Positions 8,125 to 16,575 are shown, numbered from the stretch's first letter. The stretch: DNA of 64,000 nucleotides from Streptomyces sp. NBC_00572 (GCF_026341815.1 NZ_JAPENX010000001.1:7006001-7070000), one strand, 5' to 3'. Translations and numbers: made by a program. Notes: generated by a model from the sequence alone, not told the origin.

Positions 8125-9089
8125 CAGACGGCGACCTTCCCGCCACCGGACGCGTCGGACGCACCGGACGCGGCCGATGCACCGGAAGCATCGGGCGTGC
8201 CGGGCGTGCCGGACGCGCCAGATGCAGCGGTCCCGCCGGATCCGGGGCCGGCTGCACCGATCCCACTGGTTCCACCGTCCGCACCGATCTCGCCGGTCCC
8301 ATCAGCCATACCGGTCCCGCCGATCTCGTCGTACGGGCCCGGGCCCATCCCCTGGTCCCCGGAGCCGCTCCCCGTGTCGTCCACCACCCGCCCGTCCCGG
8401 ATCCGCACCTGCCGTGGCAGCCGGCCCGCGATCTCCGTGTCGTGCGTGATGACCGCGATCGTCGCGCCCTCCGCGTTGAGTTCGTGGAGCAGGTTCATGA
8501 CCGCTTCCCCGGACGCCGAGTCCAGCGCGCCCGTCGGTTCGTCGGCGAGCAGCAGCGCCGGTTCGCCGACCACCGCGCGCGCGATGGCGACGCGCTGCTT
8601 CTGGCCGCCCGACAGCTCGTGCGGCCGGTGCTTCATCCGGTCGGCGAGGCCGACCCGGGCCAGCGCCTCGGCGGCCATCTTCCGCCGCCGGGACCGGGGA
8701 AGTCCGGAGTACAGCAGGCCCTCGGCCACGTTCTCCAGCGCGCCCACACCTGGTACCAGGTGGAAGGCCTGGAAGACGAAGCCGATGCGCCGGGCGCGCA
8801 GCGCGGACAGCCTGCGGTCCGTCAGGGAGGCGATGTCGTGCCCGGCGATCTCGACCGTGCCGGCGCTCGGCCGGTCCAGGGTGCCCACGATGTGGAGCAG
8901 GGTCGACTTCCCCGACCCCGACGGCCCGACGATCCCGAGCAACTCCCCTTCCCCGATGGTGAGATCGACGTCGTCGAGGGCCCTGACGCCGCCCGCGTAC
9001 TCCTTGGTGACTCCGCGGAGCCGAACGACCGTGACCCCGGTCGTGGTGGCGGCAGTGGTCGTGGTGGGGTGAGCCGTGGTCGGGGTCAT
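8124..9089 (-). CDS. ABC transporter ATP-binding protein, MacB/LolD type
   Basis: 321 residues. Walker A GPSGSGKS (55-62), Q-loop VFQAFHL, signature LSGGQ (159-163) and Walker B LLLADEPT (about 179-186) are all intact. The catalytic domain ends near residue 240. The last 80 residues are a low-complexity Gly/Ala/Ser/Asp tail not usual for the family. The start ATG overlaps the adaptor stop by 4 bases (ATGA), and the stop overlaps the permease start by one base. Confidence 0.93.
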   Translation of the reverse strand: MTPTTAHPTTTTAATTTGVTVVRLRGVTKEYAGGVRALDDVDLTIGEGELLGIVGPSGSGKSTLLHIVGTLDRPSAGTVEIAGHDIASLTDRRLSALRARRIGFVFQAFHLVPGVGALENVAEGLLYSGLPRSRRRKMAAEALARVGLADRMKHRPHELSGGQKQRVAIARAVVGEPALLLADEPTGALDSASGEAVMNLLHELNAEGATIAVITHDTEIAGRLPRQVRIRDGRVVDDTGSGSGDQGMGPGPYDEIGGTGMADGTGEIGADGGTSGIGAAGPGSGGTAASGASGTPGTPDASGASAASGASDASGGGKVAV

Positions 9090-10180
9090 GCGGACGGCAC
9101 CCCGACCTTCATGCCCTCGCGCAGCCCGTCACCGCTGACCTCGACCCGGCCCTGTCCGAACATGCCGAGCTCGACCTTCACGTCCCGGGCCGTTCCGTTC
9201 TCGACGACCTGGACGCCGAAGCCGCCGCCGGGCAGGGCCAGCAGCGCGTTGACGGGTACGGTCAGGACGTCCCGGCGCGTCTCGCCGGTGAGATCGACGG
9301 TGACCGGGGACTGGTCGATGCCTCCGACCTTCTCCGGCTGGTCGAAGGAGACCGTCACGGGGACCTTCGGGGTGCTGTCCTGCGGGTCGTCGCCCGCCGA
9401 CGCGGTCTTCCCGACGGCCGACACCTTCCCCGGAAGCTCCGTACCGTCCGGCAGCCGGACCTTCACCCGCGTGCCGGTCTTCGCCGACTCGGCGTCCGAC
9501 ACCGGGATCTCGAAGCGTACGACGCGCTCGGAACCGGTCACGGTGAGCACCGGACCGCCCGGCGCGATCCGGTCGCCGGGCGCCGCGGTCGCCTCCTTGA
9601 CCCGTACCGCACTACCCGCGAAGGCGATCCGGTCCGGCCCGACGGTGCCGGTCTGCTTCAGATCGTGGGACTTCTGCCAGCGCTTCACGGCGGCGGCCGT
9701 CTTGGCGGTGTACTCCTCGTCGACGTCGAAACCGATGTATCCGAGGGCCGCGAGGTTCTCCTCCAGCTGGCGGACGTCCTTGCCCTTGTCGCCCGTCTTC
9801 AGCGTCCGGTACATGGGCTCGGCGCCGTACATCAGCCGTACCGGACCGCCCTCGACCTCGTACAGCCGCTCATCCCGCTCGACGACCGAGCCGGTGGCCG
9901 CGACCCAGGTCAGGACCCCGGCCGGACCCGCGTTGATCTTCCGTTCGCCGAGGTGACCGAGGGTGCCGTCCTGCTGGGAACTGCTGCTGAGGTCGCCCCG
10001 GGTGACGGGGGCGGTCTCCGCCGGCAATCCCTTGGAGCCGGTGGAGCTTCCGGACCCGTCCGGTGCCTTGTCGGGCGCGGACACGGCGGTGACGGCGGCG
10101 CCGCCGCCCGCGACGGCGACGATCGCCGCGAGGGCGAGCACCAGCCGGCGCCGGGCCATCGGGCGCTCGCGGCCGCTCAT
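9086..10180 (-). CDS. Efflux adaptor (HlyD/MacA-like) with peptidoglycan-binding domain
   Basis: 364 residues from ATG 10180. One N-terminal transmembrane or signal-anchor helix (residues about 12-33), then a lipoyl/hairpin-like segment split by a PG_binding_1-like module (about 110-165, VRQLEENLAALGYIG and AAAVKRWQKSHDLKQTG), then beta-barrel regions with VRFEIPVSDAESAKTGTRVK. Adaptors of this type couple MacB permeases to the cell envelope in Gram-positive bacteria. Overlaps both neighbours by 4 bases, so the operon is tightly coupled. Confidence 0.9.
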   Translation of the reverse strand: MSGRERPMARRRLVLALAAIVAVAGGGAAVTAVSAPDKAPDGSGSSTGSKGLPAETAPVTRGDLSSSSQQDGTLGHLGERKINAGPAGVLTWVAATGSVVERDERLYEVEGGPVRLMYGAEPMYRTLKTGDKGKDVRQLEENLAALGYIGFDVDEEYTAKTAAAVKRWQKSHDLKQTGTVGPDRIAFAGSAVRVKEATAAPGDRIAPGGPVLTVTGSERVVRFEIPVSDAESAKTGTRVKVRLPDGTELPGKVSAVGKTASAGDDPQDSTPKVPVTVSFDQPEKVGGIDQSPVTVDLTGETRRDVLTVPVNALLALPGGGFGVQVVENGTARDVKVELGMFGQGRVEVSGDGLREGMKVGVPSA

Positions 10181-10692
10181 CGGGCCACGCTCTCGCAGGC
10201 CTTGGCGGCCTTGTCGAACTTCTGCTTCGCCGCGCCCTGCGGTATCGGCATGGCGGCCTGCGCGCCGCCGTCGAACTTCGGGTCGGGCATGTTGAAGCCG
10301 TTCTCGCGCATGCACTTCGCATACGCGAGTGCCTTGTCCTTGTCGGCCTGTGTCGGCTCCTTGCCGAAACCGGCGCCGCCGGCCTTGTCCTGGCAGGCCT
10401 TGAACGCCTTCTCCATCTTCTCCTTCGACATGCCGTCGCCGCCGATGGTGAGCCCGACGCCCTGCTCGCCCGGCTTGGGCTCGGGCACGTCGAGGCCCTG
10501 CTCGCGCAGGCACTTGCGGTGCTCGAAGGCCTGGTCGGCCTTCTTGCCCTCGTCGCTCGCGCTCCCGTCGTTCTTCCCGCTCCCGGCGGAGGCGGAGTCG
10601 GAGCCCGATCCCGAGCAGGCAGTGGCGAGCAGGGCGAGGGCGGCGGCCAGAGAAGTGGTGGCGGCGGCCCGGGTGATCCGTCGAATCATCAT
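10177..10692 (-). CDS. Lipoprotein with duplicated Cys motif, first gene of efflux operon
   Basis: 171 residues. A type II signal peptide ends at LLATAC (lipobox). The mature part has a Ser/Gly-rich linker, then two similar units: KCLREQGLDVPEPK with a following FKACQDK, and KCMRENGFNMPDPK with a following AKACESV. Each unit has two Cys. The protein is the first gene of the operon and could bind the exported substrate or act as an envelope sensor for the divergent two-component system; that role is inference. Overlaps the adaptor start by 4 bases. Confidence 0.85.
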   Translation of the reverse strand: MMIRRITRAAATTSLAAALALLATACSGSGSDSASAGSGKNDGSASDEGKKADQAFEHRKCLREQGLDVPEPKPGEQGVGLTIGGDGMSKEKMEKAFKACQDKAGGAGFGKEPTQADKDKALAYAKCMRENGFNMPDPKFDGGAQAAMPIPQGAAKQKFDKAAKACESVAR

Positions 10693-10717
10693 GGCGTGGA
10701 GCGTGCCGCGAAGGGGT

Positions 10718-10745
10718 GTTTCGTTTCTCTCAGCGGTTTCGTTTA
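10718..10745 (+). promoter_or_regulatory. Direct repeat GTTTCGTTT, possible response-regulator site
   Basis: GTTTCGTTT occurs at 10718 and again at 10736, 18 bases apart, in the only gap between the lipoprotein and the response regulator genes. OmpR-type regulators bind direct repeats, and this gap must hold both promoters. The spacing is not the textbook one, so the call is weak. Confidence 0.3.
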
Positions 10746-10781
10746 CATCGGCGAAAGGTCCCCTTCGGATACACAGGGGTC

Positions 10782-11441
10782 ATGCGCGTACTGGTGGTGG
10801 AGGACGAGGCGTTTCTCGCCGAGATGATCGCCGAGGGGCTGCGCCGCGACGCGCTCGCCGTGGACATCGCGGCCGACGGCCTCGAAGCCCTGCGGAAACT
10901 GCAGCTGGGGGAGTACGACGTGCTCGTCCTGGACCGAGATCTGCCCGGGATACACGGCGACGACGTCTGCCGCCGTGTGGTCGAGCAGCGGCTGATGACC
11001 AGGGTGCTGATGCTGACGGCGGCGGGCACGGTACGGGACCGCGTCGAGGGCCTCGGCCTCGGTGCCGACGACTACCTGGCCAAGCCCTTCGCGTACGACG
11101 AGCTGCTCGCCCGGGTCCTGGCCCTCGGCCGGCGTGCCAGGCCCGCGCTGCCTCCGGTACTGGAGCGGTCGGGCATCGTCCTGGACACCGCCCGCCGTCA
11201 GGCCAGCCGGGACGGGCGTCATCTGCAGCTGTCGCGGAAGGAGTTCGCCGTCCTGGAGGCCCTCCTGCGGGCCGAGGGCGCAGTGGTCAGCGGCGAGGAC
11301 CTGATCGAACAGGTCTGGGAGGAGCACACCAGCTACCGCACGAACGCGGTCCGGGTCACGCTGAGCAAGCTGCGCGCGAAGCTGGGCGAGCCGCCGGTGG
11401 TGGAGACGGTCCCGGGCTCGGGCTACCGGATCGGGTCGTGA
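10782..11441 (+). CDS. OmpR-family response regulator
   Basis: 219 residues. Receiver domain 1-115 with acidic pocket Glu7/Asp8, phosphorylated Asp51 (VLVLDRDLPG) and Lys101 (YLAKPF). C-terminal winged helix about 125-217 with LQLSRKEFAVLEALL and the TNAVRVTLSKLRAKL recognition helix. ATG 10782 is chosen because it begins the receiver directly; an in-frame ATG at 10716 adds residues with no receiver character. Divergent from the MacB-type efflux operon, which it probably controls, and coupled to the kinase by a GTGA overlap. Confidence 0.93.
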   Translation: MRVLVVEDEAFLAEMIAEGLRRDALAVDIAADGLEALRKLQLGEYDVLVLDRDLPGIHGDDVCRRVVEQRLMTRVLMLTAAGTVRDRVEGLGLGADDYLAKPFAYDELLARVLALGRRARPALPPVLERSGIVLDTARRQASRDGRHLQLSRKEFAVLEALLRAEGAVVSGEDLIEQVWEEHTSYRTNAVRVTLSKLRAKLGEPPVVETVPGSGYRIGS

Positions 11442-12754
11442 AGCCGGTGACGCGGGCGGCCACGAAGCGGGTCACCGAGCCGTTCATGAGGTGGGTCTCC
11501 GAGTCGCTCGTGAAGCGGGTGACGACACCGGTCATCAAGCGGGTGACGACAGGGGAGCGGGCCCGTCTGACGGCCCTGTACGGCGGGCTCCTGCTGTTCG
11601 CGGGCGCCCTGCTGACGGGCGTCGTGTACTTCCTGGTCAAGGAGGGCCTGTACTCGTCCATCAGCCTGGCCGTCACCGGGACCGTACCGGCGCGCCGGCT
11701 GGAGGAGCTGCCGACCGCGTATCCGACGGCCTTCGCCAGCGCCGCTCCGGCCAGTCCGGTACCCGCGAGCCAGGCCCCGAGCGGCGCCGCCCAGATCCCC
11801 AGCGAGGTACTGGCGATCACGCGGTCGGTGAGCGGCGCGGCCGAGTCGGCGGCCCTGGAGCGTCTTCTGACGGTCTCGTTGATCGTCCTGCTGGTGTACG
11901 CGCTGCTCTCCGTCGTCCTCGCGTGGTGGATGGCGGGCCGGGTCCTTCGGCCGGTGGCCGTGATCACGGAGACGGCCCGCCGGCTGTCGGGCGAGAACCT
12001 GCACGAGCGGATCGCGCTCGAAGGACCGCCGGGCGAGCTGAAGAGGCTCGCGGACACCTTCGACGGGATGCTCGGCCGGATGGAGGGACTGGTCTCCGCC
12101 CAGCAGCGGTTCGCGGCCAACGCGGCGCACGAGCTGCGAACGCCGGTGGCCGTCCAGCGTGCGGCGGCCGAGATCGGGCTCGCCGGGGAACCGTCGCCGG
12201 AGCGGGTCGCCCGCATCCGGGCGAAGCTGATCGAGGTCGCGGACGACAGCGAACGGATCATCGAAGGTCTCTTGCTGCTCGCCGCGTCCGACCAGGGCCT
12301 CCGGGAGCGACGTCCGGTGGCCGTGCACGAGGTGGCCCGCCAGGCCGTGGACGCGTTGGCGGCCGAGGCCGCGGAGCACGAGGTGACGGTCTCGGCGCGG
12401 ACCGGGCCGCTGACGGTCGACGGCGACGCGGTACTCCTTGACCGGCTGGTCCACAACCTGGTCGTGAACGCCGTACGCCACAACGTCCCCGGCGGCCGAG
12501 TCGAGGTGCGTACGGGCCGAGGAGTCATCGAGGTGTCGAACACCGGCCCCGACGTCCCGCCCGCCACGGTCCCGCTGCTCTTCGAGCCCTTCCGCCGCCT
12601 GACGGAGCGTACCCACGCCCCCGGCGAGGGCGCGGGACTCGGCCTCTCGATCGTCGAGTCGATCGCCCGCGCCCACGACGCCACGACGGAGGCGTTCCCG
12701 AACGCGGAGGGCGGCGGGCTGACCGTGCGGGTGAGGTTCGGCGCGAAGGGCTGA
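11438..12754 (+). CDS. Sensor histidine kinase with N-terminal octapeptide repeats
   Basis: 438 residues from GTG 11438, which overlaps the regulator stop by 4 bases. Residues 2-41 consist of five degenerate octapeptides (KPVTRAAT, KRVTEPFM, RWVSESLV, KRVTTPVI, KRVTTGER) before the first membrane helix (about 47-66). An extracytoplasmic loop follows (about 70-140), then helix 2 (about 144-165), HAMP (about 166-220), HisKA with AAHELRTP (His231) and HATPase_c with NLVVNAVRH and GLGLSIV. All kinase motifs are intact. The loop is short, so it may sense membrane or transporter state, as antibiotic-responsive kinases beside MacB systems do. Confidence 0.92.
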   Translation: MKPVTRAATKRVTEPFMRWVSESLVKRVTTPVIKRVTTGERARLTALYGGLLLFAGALLTGVVYFLVKEGLYSSISLAVTGTVPARRLEELPTAYPTAFASAAPASPVPASQAPSGAAQIPSEVLAITRSVSGAAESAALERLLTVSLIVLLVYALLSVVLAWWMAGRVLRPVAVITETARRLSGENLHERIALEGPPGELKRLADTFDGMLGRMEGLVSAQQRFAANAAHELRTPVAVQRAAAEIGLAGEPSPERVARIRAKLIEVADDSERIIEGLLLLAASDQGLRERRPVAVHEVARQAVDALAAEAAEHEVTVSARTGPLTVDGDAVLLDRLVHNLVVNAVRHNVPGGRVEVRTGRGVIEVSNTGPDVPPATVPLLFEPFRRLTERTHAPGEGAGLGLSIVESIARAHDATTEAFPNAEGGGLTVRVRFGAKG

Positions 12755-12850
12755 CGCCCGGGCCCGGAGGCTGACGTCCGACGTCGGCCAGTTCCGGGGG
12801 AGGGAAGCGGGCGCGAGGCCTGCGGCTCCTGTCGTGAACCATGGTCGGCC

Positions 12851-12866
12851 TGCCCGAGCTCGGGCA
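12851..12866. terminator. 16-bp palindrome between convergent genes
   Basis: TGCCCGAGCTCGGGCA is a perfect palindrome between the histidine kinase (ends 12754) and the convergent MFS gene (ends 12893). It could form a stem in either transcript, but it has no natural loop. Confidence 0.3.
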
Positions 12867-12892
12867 CCCCGGAGGCTCCGGCACCCGGGCGG

Positions 12893-14194
12893 TCAGTCCG
12901 CCCGGACCGGGGCCGTACGGGCGAAGTGGCGGGCGGTGGGTACGAGGGCCGCGGCGGCCGGTACGAGGAAGCAGGCCCCGGCACACGCGGCGAGGACGGC
13001 CGTCACGCCGAAGCGCTCGATGGCAGGGGCGATCAGGGCGAGGCCGATGGGTGCGAGGCCGTAGGACACCAGGAAGTCCAGCGACGAGACACGGGCCAGC
13101 TTGTCCGGGGCCACCTCGCGCTGCGTGGCGGTGAACCACGGCACGTTGAACAGCTCGATGCCGATCCCGGCCACGGCGTACGCGGCCACGACCACGGCCG
13201 GGTGCACCGGCAGCATCAGGCTGAGCGGCGCGACACCGTACGCGCCGAGCCCGGCGAGCGCGGCCCATCCCTGGGAGCGCGGCCGCCACCGGGCGATGAC
13301 GAGGGCCCCGCCGAGGGCACCCACGGTGTACGCGGTCATGGCCGCGGCCAGGACCCACTCGGTGCCGTAGCGGTCGCGGCTGATGAGGGGCAGCGCGACG
13401 CTGGTGGCGGAGTAGCCGAGCGCGATGACGGCGACGAGTGCGCCGAGTCCGGCGAGGAACCAGGGGTGTTGGCGGGCCTCGCGTATGCCCTCAAGGAATT
13501 CGGCGCGGAACCCGGGACGGATCCCGGCGCGCGCGGCGGCCTCCGTGGCGGGTTCTCCGGTGGACTCCGCGTCCCCTTCCCCGGCGACGACGGAGCCGTC
13601 GCAGGGGGCGAGTGCCGCGACCAGCCAGAGCAGGCCGACGCCGAGCAGCAGTGTCCGGACGTCGAGGAAGGCCGCAAGGAGCGCGGTCAGGGCAGGTCCG
13701 GCGAGTGTGGAGCCGCGTACCGCCATGGTCATGGCGGCGTTGGCCTGCTGGCGCCGCCCCGGTTCGACGGTCTCGGCGGTGAGTGCCTGGAACGCCGGAC
13801 GGCAGGCGCCCTGCCCGGCCCCGGCCAGGGCCGCGGCGAACGTCATCAGCACCAGCGAGCGGCCGAGTCCGGCGGCGAGCAGGGGCGCGGCGGCCCCGGC
13901 GGCGAGGGCGGACCAGAGGACGACCGTGCGACGGGAGTGCCGGTCGGCCAGCACGCCGCCGACGGCGACGGCGGCGAGGAAGCCGGCCGTGCGGGCGGCG
14001 AGCACCAGGCCGAGTCCGGCGGCGCCGAGGTCGCGGTGCAGGACGGCGAGCCCGAGGACGAAGGGAAGGGCCCAGGTTGCGAGGCCGGAGGCGGTGGTGC
14101 CCGCCCACAGGCGCAGGAAGACGGGGTCCCGGAGGACCGAACGCGGGGGCGGGGCAAGGGTCTTGGCGGCTGTCGGCGTGGGTGTGTCGGCCAC
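12893..14194 (-). CDS. MFS transporter (probable exporter) beside a Zur-like box
   Basis: 433 residues, about 12 membrane segments. The MFS motif A is seen as GGVLADRHSRRTV after helix 2, and the repeat-half linker holds a charged insert (about 200-240). It belongs to the enterobactin-exporter-like (EntS/MFS_3) type by overall pattern: GLATWALPFVLGLAVLHRDLGAAGLGLVLAART. It is divergent from the metal-uptake operon at 14349 and shares the Zur-like box with it. The most economical reading is that it exports the product made by the kinase/PLP genes of that operon. Confidence 0.88.
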   Translation of the reverse strand: MADTPTPTAAKTLAPPPRSVLRDPVFLRLWAGTTASGLATWALPFVLGLAVLHRDLGAAGLGLVLAARTAGFLAAVAVGGVLADRHSRRTVVLWSALAAGAAAPLLAAGLGRSLVLMTFAAALAGAGQGACRPAFQALTAETVEPGRRQQANAAMTMAVRGSTLAGPALTALLAAFLDVRTLLLGVGLLWLVAALAPCDGSVVAGEGDAESTGEPATEAAARAGIRPGFRAEFLEGIREARQHPWFLAGLGALVAVIALGYSATSVALPLISRDRYGTEWVLAAAMTAYTVGALGGALVIARWRPRSQGWAALAGLGAYGVAPLSLMLPVHPAVVVAAYAVAGIGIELFNVPWFTATQREVAPDKLARVSSLDFLVSYGLAPIGLALIAPAIERFGVTAVLAACAGACFLVPAAAALVPTARHFARTAPVRAD

Positions 14195-14222
14195 GGTGCG
14201 CGTGCTCCTCGGTGGTGGGGGA

Positions 14223-14239
14223 GCGGTTCGGTGAACCGC
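14223..14239. promoter_or_regulatory. Perfect inverted repeat in MFS leader
   Basis: GCGGTTC-GGT-GAACCGC, 7-bp arms with a 3-base centre, 29 bases upstream of the MFS start and 13 bases from the Zur-like box. Could be a second operator or a leader hairpin. Confidence 0.4.
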
Positions 14240-14251
14240 CCCCGGGGTCGT

Positions 14252-14272
14252 TAATGAAAATGATTGCCATTA
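14252..14272. promoter_or_regulatory. Zur-type zinc box
   Basis: TAATG-N11-CATTA with the internal core TGAAAATGATT (14255-14265). Actinobacterial Zur repressors bind a palindrome whose conserved half is this same TGAAAATGATT, so the left half is an excellent match and the right half is partly degenerate. The box lies 57 bases upstream of the MFS start and 76 bases upstream of the lipoprotein start; TACAGT (14271-14276), a fair -10 element for the plus-strand operon, overlaps its right edge. Fur-family iron repressors recognise related sequences, so an iron role is the main alternative. Confidence 0.75.
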
Positions 14273-14348
14273 CAGTACCTTTCGAACGCGGCACTCCTGC
14301 CCGGTGCACGACCACACCCATGCCCGCCCCTCCCAGACCGGAGAACCC

Positions 14349-15422
14349 ATGCGCCACCCCGCCCGTCTCGGCATCGCCCTGACCCTCGCCCTCGCCACCG
14401 CGGGCTGCTCCACCGCAGCCGGCGGCGGACGCGAAGCGGACACCAAGCCCGCGACAAGCCCCGCCTCCAAGCCCTCCGCCGGTGCCGCGGGCGTGCCCGG
14501 CGCCGCGAAGCCGGCCTCCGTCACCAGCTGCGGCCGCCAGGTGTCACTCGCCGGGCCGCCGCTGCGGGCCGTCGCCCTGGACCAGAGCTCGACCGAGACC
14601 CTGCTCGAACTCGGCCTCCAGGACCGGATGGCGGGCACGGCCAACCTCAAGACGAAGATCCCCGCTCCGTACGAGGCCGCGTACGCGAAGATCCCGGTCA
14701 TCGCCCCGAAGATCGCCACCGGCGAGCAACTGCGCGCCGCGACGCCCGACTTCGTCGTCGCCGGCTCCACGGACCTCTACACCAAGGACCGTGCCGGCAC
14801 CCGCCAGGAGCTGGACGCCCTCAAGGTCCCCACCTTCGTCAGCGCCGTGGACTGCCCCGAACACAACCCGCTCGGCACGACCCCTTTCGAGCTGCTCTTC
14901 TCCGACTACGAGAACCTGGGCAGGCTCTTCGGCGCCGAGGAACGAGCCGGAGAACTCGCGGCGAACCAGCGTGCCGCGGTCGCCCGGGCGGGGGAGAGCA
15001 CCTCCAAGGCGCCCCAGGGGGCGGACCGGCCCACCGTCGTCTACCTCTACTCCGTCTTCAACGGCATGCCGTACGTGGCGGGGAAGACCGGCCTGCCCAG
15101 CGAGATGAGCCGGATCGTCGGCGCGCAGAACGCCTTCGACGACGTCGACGAGGACTGGCCGGAGGTCTCCTGGGAGGAAGTCGCCCGACGCGACCCGGAC
15201 TTCATCGTGATCGGCGACCTGTCCGAGCGCGGCCGCCCCGGCGACAGCGCCGCGGAGAAGCGGGCCACGATGACCGAACACCCGGTGATCTCCCGGCTGG
15301 CCGCGGTCCGAGACGACAAGATCCTCGAAGTCCCGGGCATCGAACTCGACCCCTCGGTGCGCTCCGTACACGCCCTCGGACTGCTCGCCCAGGGCATGAA
15401 GGACCTCGGCCATGTCCGCTGA
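14349..15422 (+). CDS. Metal/metallophore-binding lipoprotein (FepB/BtuF fold)
   Basis: 357 residues. Signal peptide with lipobox ending at ATAGC, then an Ala/Pro/Lys-rich linker (about 25-55), then a two-lobed periplasmic-binding domain (RAVALDQSSTETLLELGLQDRMAG, TPDFVVAGS, DPDFIVIGD, HALGLLAQGMKDLG). ATG 14349 follows GGAG with 6-base spacing. First gene of the Zur-box operon; its end overlaps the permease gene by 11 bases. The fold handles chelated metals or cobalamin, not free zinc (the ZnuA/TroA histidine pattern is absent), which suggests import of a metal complex. Confidence 0.9.
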   Translation: MRHPARLGIALTLALATAGCSTAAGGGREADTKPATSPASKPSAGAAGVPGAAKPASVTSCGRQVSLAGPPLRAVALDQSSTETLLELGLQDRMAGTANLKTKIPAPYEAAYAKIPVIAPKIATGEQLRAATPDFVVAGSTDLYTKDRAGTRQELDALKVPTFVSAVDCPEHNPLGTTPFELLFSDYENLGRLFGAEERAGELAANQRAAVARAGESTSKAPQGADRPTVVYLYSVFNGMPYVAGKTGLPSEMSRIVGAQNAFDDVDEDWPEVSWEEVARRDPDFIVIGDLSERGRPGDSAAEKRATMTEHPVISRLAAVRDDKILEVPGIELDPSVRSVHALGLLAQGMKDLGHVR

Positions 15423-16575
15423 CCCGCCCGTCCCCACAGGCCCGGCAGACCTCCTGCTTCCCACAGCCCGCGCACACGGACCGAAGGCGTCCCCTGTCAC
15501 CCCCCAGCACCGGCAGCCCGGCGCGCCGACACTTTCCCACCAGCAGCACCAGCACCCTCACCCCCACAAGCACCAGCACCCCCTCCTCCTGGTCCTCTCC
15601 ACGGCAGCTCTCGCGGTCTCGATCGCGGCAGCCGTCCGCACCGGCACCGCCGACATCGGCTGGGCCGATCTCGTCCGCGCCTTCGGCACCCGCCTCGGCC
15701 TGGCCGTCGAGCCGCTGCCCCCACTGGTGGACTCGCTCATCTGGGACCTGCGGTTGCCACGCGTGCTGATGGCCGCACTCGTCGGCGCCTCGCTCGCCGT
15801 CTGCGGCACGGTGCTCCAGGCCGTCACCCGCAACGCGCTCGCCGACCCGTACCTGCTCGGCGTCTCCTCGGGGGCATCGACCGGAGCCGTCGCCGTCGTC
15901 GTCCTCGGGATCGGCGCGAGCACGCTCGGCGTCACCGGCGGCGCGCTCGCCGGCGCGCTGCTCGCCTTCGGCCTGCTCGTCGTCCTGCTGCGGCGCACCG
16001 GCCTCGACTCCGTCCGTATCGTCCTCACCGGTGTCGTCGTCGGCCAGCTCCTCACCGCGCTGACCTCATTGATCCTGATGGCCTCGGCGGACGCGGACAC
16101 CACACGGGCCGTCACCCACTGGCTGCTGGGTTCGATGGCGCCAGCTCGCTGGAGCACCGTCGTGGTCTGTGCGATCGTCACGCCGCTGGGCCTGGCCGCA
16201 GCGTGGCTGTGCTCGAACGCCCTCGACGGCCTCGCCTTCGGCACCGACACCGCGGCCTCCCTCGGCATCGGCGTACGACACACTAGGATGTTCCTGCTGG
16301 TGGTGACGGCCGCACTCACCGCGGTCGCGGTCGCCACCGTCGGCGCCATCGGCTTCGTCGGACTGATCGTCCCCCACGGGGTGCGGTTCCTCGTCGGACC
16401 GCTGCACCGGGTGCTGCTGCCGTACGCGGCGCTCGCGGGCGCGGTGTTCCTCGTGTGGACGGATGCCCTCGCCCGGATCGCGTTCGCACCCCGCGAGGTC
16501 CCCGTCGGCGTGATCACCGCCCTGCTCGGCGTACCGCTCTTCCTCCTCGTCCTGCGCAGGAGGGGTGAACTGTGA
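15412..16575 (+). CDS. FecCD-family ABC permease with His-rich N terminus
   Basis: 387 residues. After a 57-residue cytoplasmic extension, about nine or ten helices follow in the FecCD pattern, with LPRVLMAALVGASLAVCGTVLQ, NALADPYLLGVSSGAS and GFVGLIVPHGVRFLVG (contacts to the ATPase). The extension has a histidine-rich stretch at residues 43-56 (HQQHQHPHPHKHQH, seven His), unusual for FecCD permeases and suited to bind Zn, Ni or Co. The start overlaps the lipoprotein gene by 11 bases; the end overlaps the ATPase start (GTGA). Confidence 0.92.
   Translation: MSADPPVPTGPADLLLPTARAHGPKASPVTPQHRQPGAPTLSHQQHQHPHPHKHQHPLLLVLSTAALAVSIAAAVRTGTADIGWADLVRAFGTRLGLAVEPLPPLVDSLIWDLRLPRVLMAALVGASLAVCGTVLQAVTRNALADPYLLGVSSGASTGAVAVVVLGIGASTLGVTGGALAGALLAFGLLVVLLRRTGLDSVRIVLTGVVVGQLLTALTSLILMASADADTTRAVTHWLLGSMAPARWSTVVVCAIVTPLGLAAAWLCSNALDGLAFGTDTAASLGIGVRHTRMFLLVVTAALTAVAVATVGAIGFVGLIVPHGVRFLVGPLHRVLLPYAALAGAVFLVWTDALARIAFAPREVPVGVITALLGVPLFLLVLRRRGEL

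Noticed and set aside
9665..12754. Continuous plus-strand frame of 1029 residues across the adaptor, lipoprotein and two-component genes
   Set aside because: Only its last 438 residues (from 11438) are a protein with recognisable domains; the rest is the antisense of the efflux genes and the off-frame of the response regulator, kept open by the high GC content.
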